Source: Enchytraeus crypticus (Eukaryota > Annelida > Clitellata > Enchytraeida > Enchytraeidae). Taken from it: a DNA stretch of 64,000 nucleotides. Location: the NCBI GenBank assembly GCA_905160935.1, contig CAJHZI010000307.1, positions 434,001 through 498,000 of the forward strand. Reading direction: 5' to 3'. The translations under genes and the position numbers were made by a program. Position 1 is the first letter of the stretch; each line of letters begins with the position of its first letter. The notes beneath the pieces are model-generated. The model was not told where the DNA came from. It did not search any database and was given only the letters and a program-made list of their open reading frames with translations. This document shows positions 34,847 to 44,917 of the stretch, piece by piece.

Positions 34847-36560
34847 GTGAAAGTGTCAATCATAGAAGATTTTAAATTACAACAAAGCAAAAGTTTGATG
34901 AGAAAAATAAACAATTTTTCTTATTGTGACAAATTTTCTAATAAATACTGTTTAAATTCTCTAGAAAAGGTTGGTAGCAATTTGATGTTGCGTAATATTG
35001 GTGGAATTTTATTCCAGTCCCTACACGCCTCATTTACATAAGATTTATAGAATCTTACATTGGATTTTTTAAACAGATAGTTGGAGTCAAGCAGTCTAGT
35101 TGAATAATTATGGTTAGAGTGGTTGAGATCAAACATATTAGCCAATACTGTAGACTTAGGTAGATTACTGCTAATACATTTATGAATCAACTTGGCCATA
35201 CAGTATTTATGCAACAGATGAACTGGCAAAATATCATAAGAAACATAAAGATCTTTAACATTACAGTAACGATGTCTTCCCTAGAAGGTTCGCAGAACTC
35301 TGTTACAAGCAATATGTAGTGGTTGTAAAACATTCCAAGTGGCATAACCATAAATTTCAATGCAATATCTTACACGAGAATATATCATAGAGAGATACAA
35401 GTTCCTGCGACAGGACATTGGTATAAATTCTCTTCGACTAAAGAGTTAGCACTTTTAACAGTTTTTGTAATTTTTTCGATATGATTTTTAAAACTTAAAT
35501 GTTCGTCAATTTCTACACCAAGGAATTTAATACAATTAACTCTTGCAATTTTATTATGGTCCATAAATAATGTAAGATTGTTATCACGTATATACGCTTC
35601 GTCATTGGTAGACGGAAAGAAAACAATATATGCTGATTTAGCTGTATTAATAGTTAAACGATTACTTTGGAACCAGTTACAAATTTTTTTACTTGCCGAA
35701 TTGGCACATGCAAACAAATCTATCAAGTTATTTCCTTTAATAAAGGCATTTGAATCATCAGCAAAAAGTTTGAATGAAAGGTCCGGGCACGTATGATGGA
35801 TATCATTGACATATATTAGGAAAAGCAAAGGCCCTAATATAGAGCCTTATAGAACTCCAACTGAGATTGATTTAATGGAAGAAACTGAGTCGCCTATAAC
35901 TGAATATTGCTGCCTATTTGTAAGATACGAGGTTAGCCAACTGAGTGGTAAACCTCCTATTCCATAATTTTCTAATTTATTTAGGAGGATGTCATGATCG
36001 ACCTTGTCAAATGCTTTGCTGAGGTCTAGAAAGAGTCCCAGTGTTTGATTTTTATTGCCTTTTTGAGAATGTATCATATTTAAACTACTGAAAATTGCGT
36101 CTACTGTAGAGTGCCCTTTTCTGAAACCAAATTGATTTTCAGAAAGTGTATTATGTCGTTCAAAAAATTCAATAATTCTGTTATATACTAGTCTTTCAAA
36201 AATTTTACTGAGGTTGTCTAGCAAAGAAATAGGTCTAAAATTTTGTACATCATCACTTTTTCCTGATTTAAAAACTGGGATAACTTTGGCTGTCTTAAAT
36301 CTAGTAGGGAACACACCAGTAGTAAAAGTTCGATTAATTATGTGCGTTAATGGTTCAGCAATAAAGTCTGAGGATAGTTGTAGAATTTTATTAGATAAGC
36401 CATCAGGACCTGTCGAATTAGTTTTTTTCAGCGCCAGGATGGTGTTGAAGACTTCATTGGTGGTGGCAGGTTTAAGAAATAATGAATTTTGACAAGATGA
36501 TGGCAAATATTGCTTAAAATTAATATTAGTTGAGTTATGGGCTTTATAGAGTTTCATATC
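34847..36560 (-). mobile_element. Jockey-superfamily (CR1/L2/Daphne-like) LINE reverse transcriptase, broken, 5'-truncated
   Basis: The minus strand encodes, from 36557, [60 protein letters not shown] and [20 protein letters not shown] (catalytic Asp of motif A). A stop follows near SVGVL. The next frame continues MLFLIYVNDIHHTCPDLSFK, LFADDSNAF (motif C) and FLGVEIDEHLSFKNHIEKI, and a third frame (35229..34921) has a C-terminal part ACRDWNKIPPILRNIKLLPT. No endonuclease domain was found, so the insertion is 5'-truncated. It differs in sequence from the CR1 pair and the RTE-like copies. It lies downstream of PREP exon 7, inside the intron implied by the candidate exon 8. Confidence 0.82.
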
Positions 36561-37537
36561 CTCTTCTTTGCTTGATTGCTTAGCTTAACAGGGACGTCTC
36601 AAGCAGACTCTGCATAAACAGACGTCTAAAGCATCACTTTCGACCCAGTATGCGAAGACCGAAAAGAGGAAGAAGAAGAAAGAAAAAGAGAAGGCAGAAA
36701 AAAGAAGCAGAAAGAGAAGAAGAAGAGAAAGCAATATCGAAGTGCAAATCCGTAATCGAGGGAAATTTATAGCTTGACTAGGAAAGTACTGATATATTTA
36801 TGAGATCGAAGATCGTGTGGCACAGAATTCCATAATGTTTGAGCAGTAACATGAACAAGTGTCTGTCAATGACAGATGTAATGTCTGATTCAGTATGGAG
36901 ATCTTTAGTATAAAATCTAAGTGAAGGTTGATAGTTTGATTCGAGACATATAGGAAGATTTACCAAAGTTTACTTTGAAAGCTATGGAAACACATAAGTA
37001 ACCAATGTAGTTTCCTAAGAAGAGAAGAAGTGAGGATATACAACACAGCAAGGAAACGAGGTCGTGTTTGGCAATTAGAGCCATTCCTGCCAGCAGCCAC
37101 TCGGGTTAATGAGCACGATATTGTAAATAAGTTCATGACAGCAGTGGGCGGGCTTAATGAGCTGCTGACTAACGCGATGTGGTAAATAAGTTCATAGGCC
37201 TGTACTCCAATTCCGTGTCACCTCCGTGTCGCAACGTCACAGCATTAATTCACGATAGGAAACTGACGGCACACTCCGCTTCTGTTGTAGATTTAAGTAC
37301 TTATGTTTACGAACATTGCAATTTTATAAAATGAAACCAAAAAGCCATTATAAATATAAAATTATTTAGTGCAAATAAATAAGAAGATTTATACTAAATT
37401 TTCTTTCAATAAATCTTCTAAAATAAGCGAACACTACATAAGAAAAATGAAACATTCCTTATTCTTAAAACGCAAATTAACATATCTTAACAGAAACCAT
37501 CGCTCAGAATTAAACAGTTGTGTAGATAGTAAAAGAT
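36561..37537. other. Purine-rich tract and a diverged tandem duplication
   Basis: A strongly purine-rich strand (AAGAGGAAGAAGAAGAAAGA type) spans about 36655..36735. At about 37090..37192 a unit of roughly 60 bp with TTAATGAGC-CGAT-T-GTAAATAAGTTCAT occurs twice. No gene seen on either strand. Confidence 0.45.
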
Positions 37538-37775
37538 TTAAATATTTCCCACCTCTTCCCCCTCCCCCACCCCATCATCTCCCCCACCCTCAGACCCACC
37601 CTCCCCAGGCTCCTCTGAATCCTGCTGTTGTTGTTGTTGCTGCTGTAAGCTGGCTATCCCCTCCGGCCAAAACCTCCGCGCCGAGCGATTGGGCGTCTTG
37701 TTCTTGCGCGCCCTGCCGGCCTCAGTCGAGACGTCTATCATTGGCTGTAGGATTCGTCGTCGTGCGTTAATAAAC
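37538..37775 (-). CDS. pknox: PREP exon 7, recognition helix and acidic C-terminus
   Basis: Enters with the last base of the homeodomain Trp, then [38 protein letters not shown] and [20 protein letters not shown], with stop TAA at 37540..37538. An internal phase-0 donor after GAAGAG (37553) could instead splice to 34533. Confidence 0.9.
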
Positions 37776-40700
37776 CTGCGCAAAAACAACGAATCAATCA
37801 ATCATTTGATAAGAGTTTAACGGCCAGTTCCTCGCCATAAGGCAATGTCAGGGACGTCAAACGAATCAAACAATTAATGAATCAAACAATTAATGAATCA
37901 TTCCATAAGCATAGTTGTAAAGCAGAAGACTAGGTAAACTGTGATATGCTTTAATAATACATTGGCAATATACCAACAAAACGATTTAAGCAAACAAACA
38001 TTTTTATCAGTCAGTTTAATTAAAAAATGCACGTCCAATTAGATGTTAGATAAACACAAGAGAGTCAGAGATAAGAAGAGAACCAGAGAGAGAAGAAGAA
38101 ACAGAGATAGAAATAGAGAGAGATAGAAAAATTAGAAGGAAGTTTTAAAAATAAACTTTTGGTACCAATTATTGACTTGAAGAAGTGAAAGATTTGTTTG
38201 AGATGAGATCTGTTTCTTTTCATCTTCAGTAGGATAAGGATGCTGAAAATACAACACAATATCCAATATACATACAATACAATACATATCATATAATATT
38301 ATATATATATATATACATGTATATATATATTCATTATCTGGCCATCTGCATCACGAAAAACTTTCAAAATCTTATAGATGATGCTAACTGTAATAATCAT
38401 CAATGGTCAACAAAGAAATAAAGTGCTTATAACCTTGGGCTCATCTAACGCGCCCCAGAATCTAGTCTCAGGGACACTAATGTTAGTTATCTCCCCAGAA
38501 ATCAAATGTTTATGGGAGACAATTCCCTTTGCAATGAGTCAGGGGACAAGTCAACAGCGCTGATAGGTTTACTAAAAGTTACATATGGGACTGTGTTAAT
38601 TTCTGTACGCAGTATGTGAAGTAGTTCGATAACCGACTTCACATCTGAATTAGACATGTGTTATTTTGTAATCATTGCTAAAATTCAGGATAATTATTAC
38701 GATATTATTTCTCATTATTTGCTTCAGCCCAATGAGAATCCTTTATCTATTTATTGATAAAAATTCTTATTTTAACAAATGCTCCCAATTACATAGGATC
38801 AAAAACTGACGCATTAATTTGAATGAAATATTCTTAACAAGTTATAAATTCATATAATTAAATCTGACAGTATACGAGCACAACAAAAAGTTTCTGCAAA
38901 TTCTTCTTTATCATTAAACATCAGGCAGATTGGACAGTTTAAGTAAAGATTCCAGTAACGTATTGATGAAGACTATCTAGAGCAGCTACTCACAGCGATA
39001 TGTTGAAAGAGCCAGGCCTTCATGACCTGTGTAGCTCGCTTAGGAAGAACTCCTCTCTTGACTTTACTGTACGAATCATCAGTCGAAACACCATCAACGC
39101 TGTTACCACTCAAAAAACCGGCGACTGACTGCTGCTGACTATTCATCAGCGATGCTGCAGGAGAATAACAACTGACTCTATAATTGTTTGAAATGGGAAA
39201 GCATAATAGTAACATACAACTACTACTACTACTACTATTACTACTACTACTACTACAACTACTACTACTACTACTAATAATAATAATATTATTATTATTA
39301 TTAATAAACTCCGACAATTTAGTAACAGTGTCACGGCAGGTGACTGATCTTTGAGACTACTCTACAGGTTCCTGGCAGGTTATTATTTATCCTTTCCATG
39401 GTTAATCGTGTCTTTGCTATTACTAGCGCCAATTGGCAGCAAACTTCAATACATGATTAACCTTCCATGGGCCCAAGGGAATGTCCAGTATTTATTATTG
39501 GGCCTATTGATACCTAGGGTTATTGTTTCTACTAATAACTAATGTAAAATCATTTCTACTGATAAGTTAAGTCATTCATTTCTATTGATAACTAAGTTAT
39601 TGTTTCTACTGATAACTAATGTTAATATTTTTAATGACAACTAAGGTTATTGTCTCTACTGATAACTAAGGTTGTTGTTTTTACTGATAACTAATGTTAT
39701 TTTTTCTACTGATAACTAAGGTTATCGTGTCTACTGATAACTAAGGTTATTGTGTCTACTGATAACTAAGGATTTTACTTCTACGGATAACTAAGTGGAC
39801 GAGAAAACTTACACAGAGCTTGCTGCTGTAACAGCAGCTGCTGTTGCTGCTGGAGATCTGGAGTAGCAGTAAAAATGGGAAAATTAACACCAGCTGGAGC
39901 TCCTGTCATCGACTGAGACGCCGCCAGAGGTTGAGCTAATAGCTGTGGTTGAATCTATTCAAAGCACATAACATATAACTGCAGGAATTATCGCTATTGC
40001 TTATTACAAAACACAAAATGCATATTACAAAACACAAACTAAAACTAACGTAAGACTTAGCTATTGATCACTAGTTAGTCGGCATAACTACAAATACTTC
40101 ATTAAAAAAATGTAAGAGCAGAAAAAATCACAAATAAAATGTAACAGTAGTAATTTACATCATCCAATATACCGCTGATCCATTAACAATAAATCCTAAT
40201 TCAAATTTAGGAACAAGAAGAGTTTTTTATTCAGCTGTTACAACACAATATTATTATAATTACCAATGTTTCTAGTCAAGTGGCAGTCTCTAATTGTTCT
40301 GGGAGTAATTAAGGCAATATCGTAAAGAGCGATTATTCAATATATGCTTTGGATTACATAATTTGTGCAGCAATGAAAACACTATAATACTGCCTTTCAG
40401 CATAATGCAATCATCAAGACATTTCTAGTATATGGCTTTATAAAATCACATCTAATGAAAGTCCTTGTTAAATTAAGTCTCAAGAAATGCTTTTATTCTA
40501 TAACTGTTAACATAAGTCATGATGGCAATTTTTGTGCAAAGGCTTGTTATACCAGATGAATAGCTAGCACAGATCTCTGTACAACAGCAATGCTATAGAT
40601 AACTATCCCCGCAGGATCATAGGAGAGTTCCTTATGTAATGTAATGAACATTAAACTTAGCTTTTTAGCTCTATAGCTAATGTACACAATAACAGTATAA

Positions 40701-43700
40701 TAATTATTATAATGCTATTGTGTCCATTAGCTATAAAGCTAAAAAGTAACTATAATTTTAAAAAACTATAACTATATTGGCCGAAATTTGCTTTTATTAT
40801 AATAAAAGCAAATTTTGTGCAATACAACTATAATTACTAGCAAGCGGTACAAACCTGTAGTGGTTGAGCCACTAGACCCTGTGGTGTCTGAATCATCTGA
40901 TACACCGTACCACCCGACACAACCTGCCCCGGTCCCAGTGTTATCACAGAGGGCGCCGGCGTTGGTGCCGGCTGCATAAAATTCGACACAAGAATATTAC
41001 CAGCTGCAGACAACAGCTGTTGCTGCTGAAGCAGCTGCATGTTTGAGCAGAGATTCTGAGGCGTGAAAAGCTGCTGCTGTTGTTGTTGCTGAGATGCATT
41101 GAGCGGTGATTCATCCAGCGAGTCTTCGTCGATGCTAACGTGGAGCAGCTGCTCATTCTGCAGCGTAGTCTTTAGTCGTGCCTGGTAGCGACTGCAGAAG
41201 TCCTGACACAGGTCACTCACCTTCTTGATCTCCAGCAGATGTATACGCAGAACCTGTATCGCCTTGATCATCTGCCAAACAGAAAACACTTTGAATGTCC
41301 CAATAGCTCAGTGTATAGAGAGTCAGGTAACGCTTTGAAGTACTAAATAATTATTTGCAACATCTGGCATCAATTTCCAATTTAGTTTAGCATAGAATAA
41401 AATCTCAGATATTAGCAAGACCAATGGCATGGACAACTGACTTGAAATTGCCAAACGATTTAAACATAAGATTAAAAATGATAGCTATCATTGTTGATGA
41501 CCTTTCACTATAATGTGTATTATTTTTAACCGGAATCCGGGACACCCTTAGTATAAAATAGCAATTATAAGGGACAACAATTTGAAGAAAAAAATGTATA
41601 CAACATGTAACATACAAAATGTATATAACATATATAAATTCAAACAAATCGACATGAAAAATTTACACTTGACAAGAACATAAGTAAAATTTAAGAATCA
41701 TTGTTGAAAATAGAGAGCTACACCGGGCTTCATGGCCATTCTCCATCACAAGATATAATTCAAGTTGCGTTTATCTGGGATTCAAACTGATGACCTTCTC
41801 CTTATAAGGCAAGCTTGTTACCAACTCAGGTCATCTGATATCTGAATGAACCTTACTAAGAAATCATTTGAGATACGTGACCATCTTTAAACTTTCTGAT
41901 TTTTTGCTCATATAACAGATTGGCTTTTCACACTCATATTATTATTCATTTCTTTATTCGTCAAAAACAGACAGGAAAATATGCATAACATATACATATC
42001 TACACACACGAATGCACATACGCCATAAGATCATAGAACAATCAAAAATGAATTATAAGAAACTTAAATAGAGTTCCTACTAATTTGATAAATGATTTCA
42101 TAATTATTGCTCTAATTATATTCCTATTATCATTGCTCGGTGCTGTCAACGACGACAGTAGCAACTACAACAACTGAAACTATTATAGTTACCAGTTGAT
42201 CTACTTCCTCATCTTCCGTGCATAAAACAGTCCCCTCCGACTCTTTTGCTTGCATATGCTGAGTTATCTCTGCATCGTAGACTTCTGAAGTGGCGCACTG
42301 CGATGTGTGCGTTGCTTCCTCACACTTCTCAAGCAACAGCACCAACAACGGCAGCAACGGGTGTCTACAAGACACGATGTCAAATAGTCAAAGTTAGCAA
42401 AAGTGTGCAGCTATTTATTAACTAAAGAGTAACAGCACAATTCAGAAATATGATTTCATAATTTATCAAGCTTCAAATTATTTATAATGGGTATTTATTA
42501 TGTATCTATGATAAAGCTGAATTTTCTAAAACATTTTGGTGAACAAAGAACCATCAGTTGCTCATAAATTTAATAGCTGAAACTGAAATTAAATAAAGGA
42601 AGTCATTTACAGTTCAAACAACTATTAGTCTTTGCTGATACAAACCACAATGATATTTGTCACTTTTTAGAGATCAAAATCGTACTACGACCCCTTTATC
42701 ATTCTGTTGTTATTTAATTCAAAATTCTGAAACCTTAAGCCCACATTTAAAACGCTGAATGAAAATAGTTATTACTTAAAAAAAAGTAAATGTTTACATA
42801 CTGAATTCTGTATATCCTACAACAAAATAAGTAAGACATTGCTTTCCCTGCCTAAGGGCCAGCACTACTAGAGACAAATTTATGCTATGGTGCTGAGAAT
42901 CACTAGATTTGCACTCATGATACAATCAAGGCACTTGCTTACTTCAATATTTCAAGTAAATTAGCATACAACAGGTGCACGTAGCAAATTTGTACTAGCG
43001 ATGTTCACCTTATGTTTAAGATATAAAATCAAATATAAGATTAACTTCAGTATCCTGTATCGAAAACATGCTAGTGAAAAAGCGAACACAGGATTTGAAC
43101 CCTACAACAACTGATCCTCAGTCAGTCAGTCTCACAGATTAGACTCCAGCTCTGCCCATATGCTTTACAATATTATTTTACATTTATAGTTCAGAGCACA
43201 CATGTAGGGCATGCTATACTTACGTTAGGATCTCTTTCTTTCTCTTCAGCACATGTTTTGCAGATCGTTTTGGGGTGGAACGATTTGTAGTGACATGTGA
43301 TGGGGGGACGTCCCTGACATCATTCTTGTATGAGGAAACAAATGTTAAACCTTTATTATTATTATTATTATTACTTGTATAAGGAATCTTTCCAGTTCTC
43401 CACGTCTGCAGGATCGGCAGGTTCCCCCTCTTCCTCCTCTTCCACCTCACTTCCTTCATCATCGTTGTTAGCTTCCTCCGCTCCTCCATCACCTGCAGAG
43501 CTCTCCTCCGCACTCACCCCCACCCCTCCCGCTATAGTATACACAGTCCTACACAGCAATCAGTCCACCAATCTGTCATTCAATCAGATACAGCTATTAT
43601 CTTTGTTGGTGGGCCTATGCTCAATAATAGAATGTATGAGAGAGATATGCGTTTATATATTTCAGCATCAACACCAAATCACTGACAAACAACATACATG

Positions 43701-43861
43701 TAAAAATTATTAGATAGTATGAAGTGAGTATTTTGATCCAATTAGGCTAACTGTAACTCTAACTGCGTAATTGGTGGTAGTTTATTTTTGTTCCTACTTT
43801 TTATGCACATTTTATTTGTTTTCCTTTACTTTCCTTCCTGTCAAATGTTGATGAATAAAGA

Positions 43862-43899
<38 letters not shown>

Positions 43900-44917
43900 T
43901 AACTACAGGTACAGATAACACAGTTGTACCCATAGGTATCAATTAATATCTATTAGTAGACAGCGGAGTTTGTAAATTATGTTCATCAGGCCAGAACAAA
44001 GGTGGATTCCAAGGCATTCATCACAGGTTTCAGGACCAACTGTTTGGAACAGTCTACCAGCCAGATTAAGACAGTCAGGACTCCCTCAAGTTTCTTATCT
44101 GTCAGAAAAAAGCTTTTACTGTTTTATTTGACCGTGCTCACAGTTAGTTGCACTAGTTCTACTGCATAGAGCGGCACTTGCATAAAACTAATTATGATAC
44201 AAGAGACACTTTTTATATAAAAATAATTATTGTTATATATTAGTTTGTTAATTCCCAAACAAAATCAATTTGTATAAGTTTTAAAAAGTAAACACCCACT
44301 ATAGTGAAATGATCAACTATGTTGATTTCTATCAATTTTAATACAACATGTTTAAATGGTTGGGCAATTTAGTCCATTTTTCGAGTACCCAGTCCTGTTA
44401 CAATGTTTCAGTTCTTTTCAGGTCGGATTAACTGAAGCTTTAATTAAAATTTAACATATATTTTAGGTTAAATTAAAAGTATATTCCAAACGGAAGCTCT
44501 ATATAAAGATAGAAAAGTGAAGAAACATTATATTACGAAAAAACTACAACAGATAAAATATTAAAACAATGATTAGATAAAATATTAAAACTACAATTTA
44601 AATAATAAATACTAAAACAACAATAAAAACAACCTGTCTGCTAGTACATCCTGAGGAGAGCTGCTGACTTCAGGAACTGTCTGCAGCTGGAACTGTAGCT
44701 GCTGCATAACACTTGCTGGATCAATAGCATGCTGAAATGGTATTCCATTACTGCACACAGTGCCATTAGCTGCAGACAGCAGTAGAGGTTGCTGTTGCAG
44801 CTGCTGAAGCTGCTGCAATTGAAGCTGTTGCAGCTGAGGTTGTTGATATAGTAAAGTAACTGACTGGCCACATGCTGACGCAAATAATTGAGTCAATCCT
44901 TCACTGGATGTTTGCAT
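37538..44917 (-). CDS. pknox: PREP/PKNOX-type TALE homeobox transcription factor, seven coding exons
   Basis: A nuclear DNA-binding factor that partners PBC/Pbx homeoproteins at TGACAG and TGATTGAC-type sites. Seven exons (44917..44634, 42364..42193, 41271..40855, 39954..39813, 39154..38994, 38242..38166, 37775..37538) join with matching phases to 496 codons plus stop; vertebrate PKNOX1 and PKNOX2 have about 436 and 472. Order: Gln-rich N-terminus (1-94); MEIS/PREP N domain (about 96-190) with [36 protein letters not shown] and [14 protein letters not shown]; Gln-rich middle with [16 protein letters not shown] (compare VAGGTVYQPVTVVTPQG of PKNOX1); TALE homeodomain (about 371-430) with [31 protein letters not shown] and [14 protein letters not shown]; acidic tail. 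LLPKRAT and FINARRR separate it from MEIS less clearly than the TVYQ/TPQG and RFWPEGIAS blocks, which are PKNOX-like. The first ATG follows a possible acceptor, so an upstream exon may exist. Confidence 0.92.
37800..37862 (-). repeat. SINE family C tail fragment in PREP intron 6
   Basis: GTTTAACGGCCAGTTCCTCG, CCATAAGGCAATGTCAGGGA and CGTC resemble the reversed family C tail. Confidence 0.4.
38166..38242 (-). CDS. pknox: PREP exon 6, homeodomain three-residue-loop part
   Basis: 77 nt, too short to show as a free ORF. Encodes [20 protein letters not shown] then LQVNN and the first two bases of Trp. It holds the PYP loop insertion that defines TALE homeodomains. Acceptor TATTTTCAG, donor TG/GTACCA. 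Confidence 0.95.
38283..38333. repeat. (TA)n microsatellite in PREP intron 5
   Basis: Short TA runs around a TACATGTATA centre. Confidence 0.7.
38994..39154 (-). CDS. pknox: PREP exon 5, homeodomain start
   Basis: 161 nt. Encodes [18 protein letters not shown], then [18 protein letters not shown] and [11 protein letters not shown]. Acceptor TTATTCTCCTGCAG, donor GCT/GTGAGT. Confidence 0.93.
39216..39305. repeat. (ACT)n(AAT)n microsatellite beside PREP exon 5
   Basis: ACT triplets followed by AAT/ATT triplets, about 60 bp upstream of the exon 5 acceptor in the transcript direction. Runs of S or V in its reading frames are artefacts. Confidence 0.88.
39525..39795 (+). repeat. Tandem array of about 28 bp, TCTACTGATAACTAAGGTTA unit
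   Basis: About ten units of TTCTACTGATAACTAAGGTT plus ATTGTG-type linker of varying length, ending 18 bp from the PREP exon 4 donor. Confidence 0.85.
39813..39954 (-). CDS. pknox: PREP exon 4, Gln-rich linker
   Basis: 142 nt, enters in phase 0 and leaves with one base. Encodes [20 protein letters not shown], then [20 protein letters not shown]. Donor CTGT/GTAAGT; acceptor TTTGAATAG is weaker. The phase fits both neighbours exactly. Confidence 0.82.
40661..40746. repeat. Imperfect palindrome, arms about 40 bp
   Basis: CTTTTTAGCTCTATAGCTAA, then TG-ACACAATA pairs with TATTGTGTCCATTAGCTATA then AAGCTAAAAAG around a TATAATAATTATTATA centre. In PREP intron 3; possibly a small MITE. Confidence 0.7.
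40784..40815. repeat. Perfect 32-bp palindrome
   Basis: AAATTTGCTTTTATTA followed at once by its exact reverse complement. It ends 40 bp beyond the PREP exon 3 donor. Confidence 0.85.
40855..41271 (-). CDS. pknox: PREP exon 3, MEIS/PREP N domain second half and Gln-rich region
   Basis: 417 nt, phase 0 at both ends. Encodes [39 protein letters not shown], poly-Gln, [20 protein letters not shown] and LVAQPLQ. Acceptor CTGTTTGGCAG, donor CAG/GTTTGT. Confidence 0.93.
41738..41838 (-). repeat. tRNA-like SINE, unclassified
   Basis: Minus strand: GATGACCTGAGTTGGTAACA (A box), CTTGCCTTATAAGGAG (anticodon-arm-like) and CATCAGTTTGAATCCC (B box), then a non-tRNA tail. In PREP intron 2. A real tRNA is unlikely because the acceptor stem does not pair. 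Confidence 0.5.
42193..42364 (-). CDS. pknox: PREP exon 2, MEIS/PREP N domain first half
   Basis: 172 nt, enters with the third base of a split Arg codon and leaves in phase 0. Encodes [20 protein letters not shown] through TEDEEVDQL. Acceptor TCTTGTAG, donor CTG/GTAACT. Confidence 0.9.
43075..43160 (-). repeat. Diverged tRNA-like SINE, family B related
   Basis: Minus strand: GAGCTGGAGTCTAATCTGTG then GACTGACTGACTGAGGATCA and AGGGTTCAAATCC. In PREP intron 1. Confidence 0.5.
43262..43375 (+). repeat. SINE family C with (TTA)n tail
   Basis: GATTTGTAGTGACATGTGAT, GGACGTCCCTGACATCATTC and TTGTATGAGGAAACAAATGT, then TTAAACCTTTATTATT. Shares its left part with 55948..56030. Confidence 0.6.
43371..43559 (-). 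other. Acidic open frame inside PREP intron 1, unassigned
   Basis: A minus-strand frame with [40 protein letters not shown] and a stop. Base composition is far more GC-rich than the intron around it. An acceptor TATACTATAG precedes it, but no phase lets it join PREP exons 1 and 2. It may be an exon of another gene, an exon of an isoform I cannot reconstruct, or a retrocopy fragment next to a SINE. Confidence 0.3.
43862..43897. repeat. (TA)n microsatellite in PREP intron 1
   Basis: Pure TA run of about 34 bp. Confidence 0.85.
44292..44402 (-). repeat. tRNA-derived SINE, family A, 3' part
   Basis: ACTATAGTGAAATGATCAAC then TATGTTGATTTCTATCA through CCAGTCCTG matches the tail of family A; the tRNA-like head is missing. 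Confidence 0.65.
44634..44917 (-). CDS. pknox: PREP exon 1 (first recognised), Gln-rich N-terminus
   Basis: 284 nt, 94 codons plus two bases (AG of the Arg before HPLLPLL). Starts [18 protein letters not shown], has poly-Gln/Leu stretches coded by mixed CAG and CAA, and ends [14 protein letters not shown]. Donor ACAG/GTTGTT. The ATG directly follows CTTTAG, so it can be the start codon or an internal Met after an acceptor. Confidence 0.82.

Noticed and set aside
37369-37770. Pro-rich plus-strand ORF
   Set aside because: It is the antisense shadow of PREP exon 7.
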